Positions 51,156 to 59,800 of a stretch of DNA of 64,000 bases are shown in pieces. The position numbers were made by a program, and so were the translations under genes. The DNA is from Aquipseudomonas alcaligenes (lineage in GTDB: Bacteria; Pseudomonadota; Gammaproteobacteria; Pseudomonadales; Pseudomonadaceae), in NCBI RefSeq assembly GCF_003205495.1, contig NZ_QJRX01000003.1, positions 124,001 to 188,000 of the forward strand. Reading direction: 5' to 3'. The notes below the pieces were generated by a model. The model was not told where the DNA came from, ran no database searches, and saw nothing but the letters and a program-made list of their open reading frames with translations. The stretch's first letter is position 1, and every line of letters begins with the position of its first letter.

Positions 51156-51393
51156 AGCGGGCATCGAGTCGTACATAGGACATGACTACCGCACTGTGGC
51201 CAACCCGCAACGGCCCTGCAAGCACCTGATTCGTTTTTGTTGGGAACTCATTCATGCGAGCTGTCCGGCCCGTACGAACATCGAGTGTGGCTTTTGGAAA
51301 GCAGCGCTTGAGCTAGAGCCGGCTAACGGCTTAACAGCACAATAATGAAAGACTTCCATGCCCGTACATGCCTCCAGTGCTTTTGCCGCCTAA
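51086..51393 (-). other. Cassette with little coding capacity (308 bp)
   Basis: Between the attCs at 51080 and 51388 there are only short frames. One is a 35-codon frame 51252-51359 (minus; start MEVFHYCAVKPLAG). The other is a frame opening at 51255 that runs through the attC into the next cassette. Its ATG overlaps the stop of the first (ATGAATGA), which would couple them. A GGCTAAC sequence at 51321-51327 may be the relic of another core site. Gene-less cassettes can carry promoters or small RNAs; nothing decisive is seen. Confidence 0.5.
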
Positions 51394-51464
51394 CGTTTGG
51401 TTAAGGGGCCGGCTTTAGCCGGTCCCGAGTGAGCGAAGCGAACGACTTGAACCAGTAGTTAGGA
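51388..51464 (-). repeat. attC (type A, 77 bp)
   Basis: Cores GCCTAAC (51388-51394) and GTTAGGA (51458-51464); CCGGCTTTAGCCGG hairpin and CCCGAGTGAGCGAAGCGAACG body. Ends the HEPN-like cassette, whose TAA lies in the core. Confidence 0.93.
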
Positions 51465-51956
51465 GCCATTTTTCATGAGCTCATTGTATTCTTTAAGGGC
51501 TTGCTGCATGCGCTCTTCGGTGAATCCGCTTTTGATCATTACGGGCATTATGAATTTATCAAGACTTTGGTCTGTTTCTTCGAAGAAGCTCCGATAGCTC
51601 TCTAGGCTCTCAATGACTTCCTCATATTTTCCCGCTGCCAGCATGTCCATGGCTTCTCTGAAGAAATGATGAGCTAGATATGCTCGTTTGTTTCTTGATT
51701 CGGTGAGTTTTTCTTCAAGGTCTGCAGGTAAAGTAGAAACTGACTTTAGTGCTTTTATTAAATTCCCAAGAGTTTTATCAAAATTGGATGCGTAGTAATT
51801 CTCGTATTCTTCGTCAGTCCATTTTCCTTTGGTGCGAGGAATGAGGTCTAAGAAGATCATTGCGTTAGCAATGCCGTGCTCTAGGCATTGAGCAAAGTAC
51901 ATCGCTGCTCCGTAATAGGCACATACTTCCTTGAAGTCCTCTCCGTCCACAGGCAA
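51459..51956 (-). CDS. Cassette gene: all-helical protein with a HEPN-like RxxxxH motif
   Basis: 165 residues from a TTG at 51956 (a GTG two codons later, at 51950, is an alternative). The cassette's own core GTTAGGAG supplies the ribosome site. Predicted almost wholly helical: AYYGAAMYFAQCLEHGIANAM, a Lys-rich middle (LGNLIKALKSV), then ESRNKRAYLAHHFFREAMD. The R-A-Y-L-A-H element in an SRN context resembles the catalytic RxxxxH of HEPN ribonucleases and antitoxin partners. A helical C-terminus follows. Function inferred only from the motif. Confidence 0.6.
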   Translation of the reverse strand: MPVDGEDFKEVCAYYGAAMYFAQCLEHGIANAMIFLDLIPRTKGKWTDEEYENYYASNFDKTLGNLIKALKSVSTLPADLEEKLTESRNKRAYLAHHFFREAMDMLAAGKYEEVIESLESYRSFFEETDQSLDKFIMPVMIKSGFTEERMQQALKEYNELMKNGS

Positions 51957-51960
51957 TGGC

Positions 51961-52036
51961 TCCTAACGTTTGGTTAAGGGGCGGGCTTTAGCCCGTCCCA
52001 GAGAGCGAAGCGAACGGTTTGAACCATTTGTTAGCC
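51961..52036 (-). repeat. attC (type A, 76 bp)
   Basis: Cores TCCTAAC (51961-51967) and GTTAGCC (52030-52036); hairpin GGGCTTTAGCCC. Ends the nuclease cassette. Confidence 0.93.
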
Positions 52037-52990
52037 TTAATACCCGAGGCCTCCCAGGTAGGCAGGAATTTCTGTAAGCGATTTGATCCGCTCTTTTTCC
52101 TTCCCTGTCAGATGCCTGCAGATATATGGGAATACCTGTAGAAGAAATTCTTTCATTGATTCATAGGCTTCATCTGAGTATGTATCGCCAGAGCGCAATT
52201 CATTCATAATGGTCATGATCCACTTGATGAAAATCGTCGGCATTAAAACGTCGGAAATGTCTTCCCAGCCATCAATCAATGTCTTGTCTTTTTGCCTCAT
52301 GTATTGGGTAAGCACATCATCGCACCGCCCACGGCAAACCCAGAAAACATGCTCGAAGTGCTTGGCACCATTGATTCTGTGATGACTCATTTTCTGCCAG
52401 ATGGTTATGATTCCATGATCATCTTGCTCAAAGAGTTCTTTGTGACAGACCTTACATTGGAGGCTTGGTTTTTCTGCAAAGATTTTTGCTGGCTGAGGGT
52501 TCTCCGTCTTCCAGGCGGATAAGGATTTGGGAAAAAATCTTTCAGCTATCTCAAGGCCCCTTGCTGAATGTAAAAGATGACCTTCTATTTTTTCACGATC
52601 AAATATTTGATATTCAATCTTGCCTTTTAACCCTTCCAGATTCCCGGCCAGACCAGCGCTTGCGATTGTTGAATAAAAACCTATAAAGCCTTGGCATTCA
52701 TTGGCTTCTACGCGATCTCTGATGTTTGCATCATCACCTGGGTTTACAGAGTTCCCGCTGAATGCTTTATGTTTGCAACTAACCAGCCAGCGGATTATTG
52801 TTTCTCCGCCAACACCAGTTCTGCTTTCTTCGACAACTAGATCAACGCCGCCATCGGCCCCTCGATCTGGATCAGTAATAATTTTATATCCGACAAATTT
52901 CAGAAAATCTCTTGCGAATAGCTCAAAAGTATCTTGTAGTCCGCTCGCAATATGCGCTTCAGGTATTTCTTTGAAGTCCAATATAGACAC
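52037..52990 (-). CDS. Cassette gene: Mrr-like restriction endonuclease fold protein with zinc finger
   Basis: 317 residues from a GTG at 52990 (GGAG 12 bases upstream). The N-terminal domain has the Mrr/PD-(D/E)xK pattern: FELFARDFLKFVGYKI, then DRGADGGVDLVVEE with the active-site Asp, then IRWLVSCKHKA where SCKHK replaces the usual QCKxx. The middle region carries two Cys pairs (CKVCHKEL and CRGRCDD) that could bind zinc. The C-terminus is helical. Mrr-type nucleases cut foreign or modified DNA, so a defence role is plausible. No methylase is present. Confidence 0.78.
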   Translation of the reverse strand: MSILDFKEIPEAHIASGLQDTFELFARDFLKFVGYKIITDPDRGADGGVDLVVEESRTGVGGETIIRWLVSCKHKAFSGNSVNPGDDANIRDRVEANECQGFIGFYSTIASAGLAGNLEGLKGKIEYQIFDREKIEGHLLHSARGLEIAERFFPKSLSAWKTENPQPAKIFAEKPSLQCKVCHKELFEQDDHGIITIWQKMSHHRINGAKHFEHVFWVCRGRCDDVLTQYMRQKDKTLIDGWEDISDVLMPTIFIKWIMTIMNELRSGDTYSDEAYESMKEFLLQVFPYICRHLTGKEKERIKSLTEIPAYLGGLGY

Positions 52991-53012
52991 GGTCTGCTGT
53001 ACTCCGGTGTAG

Positions 53013-53089
53013 GGCTAACGTTTGGTTAAGGGGCCGGCTTTAGCCGGTCCCGAGTGAGCACAGCGAACGGCTTGAACCGTTTGTTAGGT
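53013..53089 (-). repeat. attC (type A, 77 bp) of the first cassette
   Basis: Cores GGCTAAC (53013-53019) and GTTAGGT (53083-53089); CCGGCTTTAGCCGG hairpin identical to that at 51388. Contains the TAA of the 78-residue gene. Confidence 0.93.
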
Positions 53090-53320
53090 GTTGCCACCAG
53101 AGGCCCAAGAGCTGCTGGCAGATAAATGCTTAGGGAGTGTTGCGACAACTGCTTCTGGACCTTCAATATCCCAAGAGAGCACGCAGCAACCACAGCCATT
53201 CATCTCCGATATAAATGTTAAAGAGCTAGCATTCTCTTGTAGCCAAGTCTCGGCAATTTCAGCCTCACCTTCATTATCGAGTAATGCACATATGGTGGCT
53301 TTGATGAGCACTCTGAGCAC
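53084..53320 (-). CDS. Cassette gene next to attI: 78-residue protein of unknown function
   Basis: 78 residues from a GTG at 53320 that lies at the very edge of the cassette, in the attI core; a GTG at 53311 is an alternative, and no ATG is available. The protein has a helix (AEIAETWLQENASSLTF) and a Cys cluster (MNGCGCCVLSWDIEGPE) and looks like a small soluble domain. Being first in the array it should be the best expressed. An antisense frame of equal length exists, but the attC-embedded stop codon favours this strand. Confidence 0.5.
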   Translation of the reverse strand: MLRVLIKATICALLDNEGEAEIAETWLQENASSLTFISEMNGCGCCVLSWDIEGPEAVVATLPKHLSASSSWASGGNT

Positions 53321-53375
53321 CTAACTATAAGTAGACGACACAAGTGGCGTAATTTTTTCCGCCACTTGTGTCGCA
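53319..53375 (-). other. attI recombination site with a 14-bp inverted repeat
   Basis: The core site reads GTTAGGT on the minus strand (53325-53319), where the newest cassette joins. Just beyond it, CGACACAAGTGGCG (53336-53349) and CGCCACTTGTGTCG (53360-53373) form a perfect 14-base inverted repeat whose loop contains six T residues. Integrase binding or a transcriptional stop between intI and the array are both possible. Confidence 0.7.
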
Positions 53376-53460
53376 TATCGTTCCTTGTCGTCCAGCAAGT
53401 CCTTGTCTAGCCTGCAGTTGGCATCAGGAGATGCGACATGAATCAGGGAGCAACAGCGAC

Positions 53461-54426
53461 ATGGATGACAAGCCCAGACTGCTCGATCAGGTACGCGAGC
53501 AAATTCGCCTTCGACACTATTCGATCCGCACCGAAGCTGTCTATCTGGAGTGGGTCAAGCGCTTTATCCGTTTTCACAAGTATCGCCATCCGCAGGAGAT
53601 GGGAGCCCCGGAAGTCGAGGCTTTCCTGAGTGATCTGGCGGTGCGTCGGGATGTTTCGGCTTCGACGCAGAACCAGGCGTTGTCGGCGATTCTCTTCCTT
53701 TATAAGCAGGTCTTGCAGATCGAGCTGCCGTGGATGGATGGCGTGATTAGGGCGCGCCGTCCGCAGCGCCTGCCGGTGGTGTTGACTCGGGAGGAAGTGG
53801 CGAGCGTGCTGGCGCAACTGGACGGCACGCTGTGGTTGATCGCCAGCCTGCTGTATGGCTCCGGCATGCGCTTGATGGAAGTGCTGCGTTTGCGGGTCAA
53901 GGATGTAGAGTTTGCTCGCCTGGAAATCCTGATCCGCGATGGCAAGGGACAGAAGGATCGGGTGACCATGCTGCCACGCAAGCTGGCAGCGCCCCTGGAG
54001 CTGCATCTGCAGCGGGTACGAGCCCTGCATGAGCAGGATCTGCAGGAGGGCTATGGCCGGGCCAACCTGCCGCATGCCCTGGCGCGCAAGTATCCCAACG
54101 CGGCTGCCGAGTGGGGCTGGCAGTTCGTGTTTCCTTCGGTCAATCGCTCGGCCGACCCGCGCTCCGGTGGCATCTTTCGTCATCACCTACACGAGAAGAC
54201 TATCCAGCGGGCGATTCGCAATGCGGTGCGCCGGGTCGGCCTGCACAAGCCAGCCACGCCGCACACCTTGCGCCATTCCTTCGCCACCCACCTGCTGGAG
54301 AGCGGGCAGGACATCCGTACGGTGCAGGAGCTGCTCGGCCACGCCGATGTGAAGACCACGCAGATCTATACCCATGTGCTCAATCGCGGTGGCTTGGGCG
54401 TGCTGAGCCCGCTCGACCGGGCATGA
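53461..54426 (+). CDS. intI: Integron integrase IntI (tyrosine recombinase)
   Basis: 321 residues from the ATG at 53461 (AGGGAG upstream). Catalytic residues are visible: Arg137 in [10 protein letters not shown], Lys165 in GKGQKDRV, His268 and Arg271 in TPHTLRHSF, His294 in LLGHADV and the nucleophile Tyr303 in QIYTHVL. The integron-specific insertion [19 protein letters not shown] (about 203-221) separates IntI from XerC/D. It recombines attI with single-stranded attC. The gene looks intact. It points away from the cassettes, as in all integrons, and ends in a shared terminator with rimO. Confidence 0.96.
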   Translation: MDDKPRLLDQVREQIRLRHYSIRTEAVYLEWVKRFIRFHKYRHPQEMGAPEVEAFLSDLAVRRDVSASTQNQALSAILFLYKQVLQIELPWMDGVIRARRPQRLPVVLTREEVASVLAQLDGTLWLIASLLYGSGMRLMEVLRLRVKDVEFARLEILIRDGKGQKDRVTMLPRKLAAPLELHLQRVRALHEQDLQEGYGRANLPHALARKYPNAAAEWGWQFVFPSVNRSADPRSGGIFRHHLHEKTIQRAIRNAVRRVGLHKPATPHTLRHSFATHLLESGQDIRTVQELLGHADVKTTQIYTHVLNRGGLGVLSPLDRA

Positions 54427-54429
54427 AAA

Positions 54430-54449
54430 AGCCCCGCATTGGCGGGGCT
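54430..54449. terminator. Terminator between intI and rimO
   Basis: AGCCCCGC / GCGGGGCT stem with an ATTG loop, followed by GTTTT on the plus strand and preceded by an A-run, so it works in both directions. Confidence 0.85.
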
Positions 54450-54469
54450 GTTTTCGCAGCGCTATACGG

Positions 54470-55792
54470 TCAGACCAGCTCGGCCCAGAGGTCGTACTCG
54501 TCGGCATCCACCACGCGCACGCGCACCTTGTCGCCGGGTTGCACCGTGGTGGAGTCGATGAACACGCTGCCGTCGATTTCCGGCGCATCGGCCCAGGAGC
54601 GGGCGACGGCGCCTTCGTGGTCGACTTCGTCGATCAGTACTTCGATCTCGGTACCGATCTTACGCTGCAGGCGGGCGGCGCTGATGGCTTGCTGGTGGGC
54701 CATGAAGCGCTCCCAGCGCTCCTGCTTGACGTCGTCCGGTACCGGCTCCAGGCCCAGGTCGTTGGCCGGGGCGCCGTCCACCGGGCTGTACTGGAAGCAG
54801 CCGACGCGGTCGAGCTGGGCTTCGGTCAGCCAGTCCAGCAGGTACTGGAAGTCCTCTTCGGTTTCGCCGGGGAAGCCGACGATGAAGGTGGAGCGGATGG
54901 TCAGCTCCGGGCATATCTCGCGCCAGCTCTTGATGCGAGCCAGGGTCTTGTCCTCGAAGGCCGGGCGCTTCATGGCCTTGAGCACTTTCGGGCTGGCGTG
55001 CTGGAAGGGGATGTCCAGGTAGGGCAGCAGCTTGCCGGCGGCCATCAGCGGGATCACGTCATCGACGTTGGGGTAGGGGTAGACGTAGTGCAGGCGCACC
55101 CACACGCCCATGCTGGAGAGTGCTTCGCACAGCTCCTTCATGCGCGTCTTGACCGGCTGGCCTTCCCAGAAGTCGGTCTTGTATTTGAGGTCGACGCCGT
55201 AGGCGCTGGTGTCCTGGCTGATCACCAGCAGCTCCTTGACCCCGGCCTTGACCAGGCGCTGGGCCTCGGACAGCACGTCGCCGACCGGGCGGCTGACCAG
55301 CTTGCCGCGCATGGAGGGGATGATGCAGAAGCTGCAGCTGTGGTTGCAGCCCTCGGAAATCTTCAGGTAGGCGTAGTGGCGCGGGGTGAGCTTGATGCCC
55401 TGCGGCGGCACCAGGTCGACGTAGGGGTTGTGGTCGGCCTTGGGCGGGATCACCTCGTGTACGGCGTTGACCACCTGCTCGTACTGCTGCGGGCCGGTGA
55501 CGGCCAGCACGCTCGGGTGCACGTCGCGGATGGCGTTCTCGGACACGCCCATGCAGCCGGTGACGATCACCTTGCCGTTCTCGGCGATGGCTTCGCCGAT
55601 GGTGTCCAGCGACTCGGCCTTGGCGCTGTCGATGAAGCCGCAGGTGTTGACCACCACCACGTCGGCATCCTGGTAGGTCGGGACGATCTCGTACCCTTCC
55701 ATGCGCAGCTGGGTGAGGATGCGTTCGGAGTCGACGGTGGCCTTCGGGCAACCCAGGGAGACGAATCCGACTTTCGGTGTGGCGGTGGACAT
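54470..55792 (-). CDS. rimO: RimO, ribosomal protein S12 methylthiotransferase
   Basis: 440 residues. N-terminal UPF0004 domain with [16 protein letters not shown] and [12 protein letters not shown] plus VTGCMGVSE (three cluster cysteines); radical-SAM motif [20 protein letters not shown]-terminal TRAM domain from about residue 370. It methylthiolates Asp88 of ribosomal protein S12. It forms the right border of the integron. Confidence 0.95.
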   Translation of the reverse strand: MSTATPKVGFVSLGCPKATVDSERILTQLRMEGYEIVPTYQDADVVVVNTCGFIDSAKAESLDTIGEAIAENGKVIVTGCMGVSENAIRDVHPSVLAVTGPQQYEQVVNAVHEVIPPKADHNPYVDLVPPQGIKLTPRHYAYLKISEGCNHSCSFCIIPSMRGKLVSRPVGDVLSEAQRLVKAGVKELLVISQDTSAYGVDLKYKTDFWEGQPVKTRMKELCEALSSMGVWVRLHYVYPYPNVDDVIPLMAAGKLLPYLDIPFQHASPKVLKAMKRPAFEDKTLARIKSWREICPELTIRSTFIVGFPGETEEDFQYLLDWLTEAQLDRVGCFQYSPVDGAPANDLGLEPVPDDVKQERWERFMAHQQAISAARLQRKIGTEIEVLIDEVDHEGAVARSWADAPEIDGSVFIDSTTVQPGDKVRVRVVDADEYDLWAELV

Positions 55793-55892
55793 CGGTGGCT
55801 AACCTCGAGCGGGCGCTCGCGGGCGCCTCTGATCAAAAAGTGCGCAATTCTAGCGATGCCCGCGAGGCTTTTCCAGCACTGTCGGTCGCTGT

Positions 55893-56438
55893 TCAGCGCC
55901 CCGGCAGTATGCGCGTCAGGGTGTTGTCGCGGCTGACGTAGTGATGGAACAGGCCGGCGGCGGCGTGCAGGCCGATCAGCCAGTAGCCGGCCTCGGCGAT
56001 TTGTCCATGCCAGTGCTCGAGCTGCTCACCCAGGTCGTGGTTCGGTTCCATCAGCGGCGGCAGCTCCAGGCCGAAGAAGGGAATCGGTTTGGCAAAGGCG
56101 CTGAGGATCAACCAGCCGAGCAGCGGGGTGCAGATCATCAGGCCATAGAGTGCCAGGTGCATCAGTTTGGCCGGGATCGCCTGCCAGGCCGGAATGGCCG
56201 GGACTATCTTCGGCGTGGGCGCGATGAGCCTGGCCAGCAGGCGCAACCAGACCAGGAAAAAAATGCTCAGGCCGAGGATGAAGTGGGTCTGCTTCATCAA
56301 CTCGCGGCCATCCGAACCCTTGGGGAACAGACCGCGAAACTCCATGGTGAAGTACACGGTGGCAATCATCACCAGCATCAGCCAGTGCAGGGCGATGGAC
56401 AGGCTGCCGTAGCGCCGCTCGTCATTTTTCCAGCTCAT
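55893..56438 (-). CDS. cybB: Cytochrome b561 (CybB type)
   Basis: 181 residues from the ATG at 56438 behind GAGGAAACG; upstream in-frame sequence is non-coding. Four membrane helices with haem-ligand histidines in SIALHWLMLVMIA, KQTHFILGLSIFF, MHLALYGLMICTP and GLHAAAGLFHHYV. It is an inner-membrane di-haem protein that moves electrons between quinol and unknown acceptors, possibly superoxide. Lone gene. Confidence 0.9.
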   Translation of the reverse strand: MSWKNDERRYGSLSIALHWLMLVMIATVYFTMEFRGLFPKGSDGRELMKQTHFILGLSIFFLVWLRLLARLIAPTPKIVPAIPAWQAIPAKLMHLALYGLMICTPLLGWLILSAFAKPIPFFGLELPPLMEPNHDLGEQLEHWHGQIAEAGYWLIGLHAAAGLFHHYVSRDNTLTRILPGR

Positions 56439-56819
56439 CTCGTTTCCTCGTGGGGTGGAGCGTCGGGCAAAGCTTAGCCCGGTAAAGCTTAAGGAATGCT
56501 GAGGGAGGTCAAGGGAGGGTGGACGCGGGGCCCGTGGGCCCCGTTCCGGCGCCGGCCGGGTAGGCTGGCGCATGGCACCGAGGTGCCGGCAGGGAAGGCG
56601 CGTCGCACCGGGTGGGTAACCCCCTGTGCAGGTGTGCGACGCGTGGCGTCCGACGCGGCCGAGCCGCGGCATGGCCGGTTTGGGCGCTCTGGCGGAGCTC
56701 CCGGGTGTGAATCTGGCTTTCCTGGGTGCGTTGGTGGCGCAAGCATGCCGCGCCAGGCTTTCACCCCGCTTTCATGCCCTCGTCCACCCGTTGCGGATGG
56801 GCGAGGGCATGCTCGGGTC
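56439..56819. other. 381-base gap between cybB and putA
   Basis: It holds the cybB promoter region and the putA terminator. At 56526-56543 there is an 8-base stem CGGGGCCC-GT-GGGCCCCG. No protein-like frame or recognised RNA is seen in the middle (about 56560-56760), which is very GC-rich. Confidence 0.5.
56773..56811 (-). terminator. Hairpin after putA
   Basis: CATGCCCTCG (56773-56782) pairs with CGAGGGCATG (56802-56811), with partial pairing continuing into the loop. It lies 9 bases after the putA stop and has no U-run. Confidence 0.55.
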
Positions 56820-59800
56820 TTAGCCGATGGTCATCAGGCTGGCGTTGCCGCCGGCCGCCGCGGTGTTGACGCTCAGGGCGTGCTCGATCAGCAGGCGCTC
56901 TAGCGGGATGTCGGTCTCGCCCTTGTTCAGGCCGTGCACGCTGACGATCGCGCCCTTGCGCTGGGCCGCCTGGCGGCTGACCTCGCGCAGCTGGTCGGAG
57001 TCGCCGTGGTGCAGGATGGCGTCGAACTCGGCGTCGCCACCGGTCCAGTCGGCCACCAGGGCGATGCGCTTCTGCACCTCCTTGGGCAGCTCGGCGAACA
57101 GGCTGCGCTGGCTTTCCGGCCACAGTGCGTGGCTGCCCACGGCCAGGGTCGCGGCCAGCTCGGCGAGCAGGTCGGCGCGTTCCTCGGCCAGGTTCAGCAC
57201 GCGCTCGCGCGGCAGCAGGGTGTAGCTGTTGCGCTCGCCGGTCGGGCCGGCCAGCAGGTGGCTGGTGTAGCTCTGCGACAGGGCGAGGTACTGCTCGAAC
57301 AGGGCCGCGATGCCCGGCTCCTGCTTGCCGGCCCAGGCGGCGAAGGCGGCGCGCGCCTTGTCCAGCTCGGTCGGCAGGGCCAGCGCCTGCACGTTGTCGC
57401 CCTTGAGGTACTGGGCCACGGCCTCCTGCGGACGGGTCGACAGCAGGCGGTACAGGTACAGCGGCCCGCCGGCCTTGGGACCGGTGCCGGACAGGCCTTC
57501 ACCGCCGAACGGCTGCACGCCGACCACGGCGCCGACGATGTTGCGGTTGACGTAGAGGTTGCCGACCTTGGCGCTGTCCACCACCTGGGTGATGGTCTCG
57601 TCGATGCGCGTGTGCACGCCGAGGGTCAGGCCGTAGCCGCTGTCGTTGATCTGCTGCAGCAGGTTGTCGAGGTCGGCGCGCTGGTAGCGCACCAGGTGCA
57701 GCACCGGGCCAAAGATCTCGCGCTTCATCTCGTCGAAGCTGTCCAGCTCGATCAGGGTCGGCAGCACGAAGGTGCCGCGCTTGAGCTCCTCGGCGTCGGC
57801 GCGGGCGGCCTGGAAGACCTTGCGGCCCTTCTCGCGCATCTTCTGGATGTGCTGCTCGATATTGGCCTTGGCCTCGGCGTCGATCACCGGGCCGATGTCG
57901 GTGTGCAGGCGTTCCGGCGAGCCGATGCGGTACTCGGCCATGGCGCCCTTGAGCATTTCCACCACGCGGTCGGCCACGTCGGCCTGCACGCACAGCACGC
58001 GCAGGGCCGAGCAGCGCTGGCCGGCGCTGTCGAAGGCGGAGCTGACCACGTCGATCACCACCTGCTCGGCCAGGGCCGAGGAGTCAACGATCATGGCGTT
58101 GAGGCCGCCGGTCTCGGCGATCAGCGGGATGGTGCGGCCCTGGGCGTCCAGGCGCCCGGCGATGTTGCGCTGGAGGATGCCGGCCACTTCGGTGGAGCCG
58201 GTGAACATCACGCCGCGCACGCGCTCGTCGCCCACCAGGCGGGCGCCGACGGTCTCGCCGCGGCCCGGCAGCAGCTGCACGGCGCCGGCCGGTACGCCGG
58301 CCTCGAGCAGGATGCGCACGGCCTGGGCGGCGATCAGCGGGGTCTGCTCGGCCGGCTTGGCCAGCACGGTGTTGCCGGCGGCCAGCGCGGCGCAGACCTG
58401 GCCGGTGAAGATCGCCAGCGGGAAGTTCCACGGGCTGATGCACACCACCGGGCCCAGCGGGCGGTGGCTGTCGTTGCCGAAGCTGCGCGCCTGGGCGGCG
58501 TAATAGCGGAGGAAGTCCACCGCCTCGCGCACCTCGGCGATGGCATTGGCGAAGGTCTTGCCCGACTCGCGTACCAGCAGGCCCATCAGCTGCTGGATCT
58601 CGCTCTCCATCAGGTCGGCAGCGCGCTCCAGCACGGCGGCGCGCTCGGCCGGCAGGGTCGACTGCCAGATCTGCCCGCTGGCCTGGGCGCAGAGGATGGC
58701 GCTCTTGACGTCGGCCTCGCTGGCCTCGTGCACATGGCCGACCAGGTCGCGGTGGTCGGCCGGGTTGCGCACCGGCTCGGCCGGGCCCGGGTTGGGCGTG
58801 TCGCAGCCGAGCATGGGGCCGGCCACGTAGCTGGTGTTGGTGGAGGTCAGCAGCGCCGAGCTGAGCGAGCCGAGGCGGTGCTCGTTGGCCAGGTCGATGC
58901 CGCTGGAGTTGGCGCGGGCGGCGCCGTAGAGGTCACGCGGCAGCGGGATGCGCGGGTGCGGCAGGCCGACGGCGCCTTCCTGGGCGGCCATCTGCTCGAC
59001 CTGCTCGACCGGGTCCAGCACCAGCTCCTTGAGCGAGATGCTGTGGTCGGCGATGCGGTTGACGAAGCTGGTGTTGGCGCCGTTTTCCAGCAGGCGACGC
59101 ACCAGGTAGGCCAGCAGCGTCTCGTGGCTGCCGACCGGGGCGTAGATGCGGCACGGGCGATTGTACTTGCCGTCCTTGACCGAGCCGACCACCTGCTCGT
59201 AGAGCGGCTCGCCCATGCCGTGCAGGCACTGGAACTCGTACTGGCCCGGGTAGTAGTTCTGCCCGGCCAGCTGGTAGATGGCCGACAGCGAGTGGGCGTT
59301 GTGGGTGGCGAACTGCGGGTAGATGGCTTCCGGCACAGCCAGCAGCTTGCGCGCGCAGGCGATGTAGGAGACGTCGGTGTAGGGCTTGCGGGTGTAGACC
59401 GGGTAGCCCTCCAGGCCCTCGACCTGGGCGCGCTTGATCTCGCTGTCCCAGTAGGCGCCTTTTACCAGGCGGATCATCAGGCGGTGGCGGCTGCGCTTGG
59501 CCAGGTCGATGACGTAGTCGATCACGTACGGGCAGCGCTTCTGATAGGCCTGGATGACAAAGCCGATGCCGTTCCAGCCGGCCAGTTCCGGGGCGAAGCA
59601 CAGGCGCTCGAGCAGGTCGAGGGAGATTTCCAGACGGTCGGCTTCCTCGGCGTCGATGTTGATGCCGATGTCGTACTGCTTGGCCAGCTTGGTCAGGTTC
59701 AGCAGGATCGGGTACAGCTCGTCCATCACGCGGTCGTACTGGGCGCGGCTGTAGCGCGGGTGCAGGGCCGACAGCTTGATCGAGATGCCCGGGCCCTCGT

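Larger units (their letters stand above)
49553..54426. mobile_element. Chromosomal integron (intI, attI and eight leftward cassettes)
   Basis: The integrase gene (plus strand, 53461-54426), an attI region and a run of cassettes on the minus strand lie between trmO and rimO. Each cassette ends in a 76-89-base attC with RYYYAAC/GTTRRRY-type cores. Taking the G/TT cut, the cassettes are 53019-53324, 51967-53018, 51394-51966, 51086-51393, 50673-51085, 50289-50672, 49674-50288 and 49559-49673. Cassette DNA is much more AT-rich than the flanks. Four attI-proximal attCs share GTTTGGTTAAGGGG; the distal ones share ATTAAGCTAACGGGCAGGC. Confidence 0.95.

Noticed and set aside
49553..53089. CRISPR array interpretation of the repeated 76-89-bp units
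   Set aside because: Repeats are far apart, palindromic with RYYYAAC/GTTRRRY ends and separated by genes; there are no cas genes, and intI is adjacent.
53088..53324. 78-codon plus-strand frame in the first cassette
   Set aside because: Cassette genes normally run away from attI and end in the attC core, which the minus-strand frame does; this one runs the wrong way.
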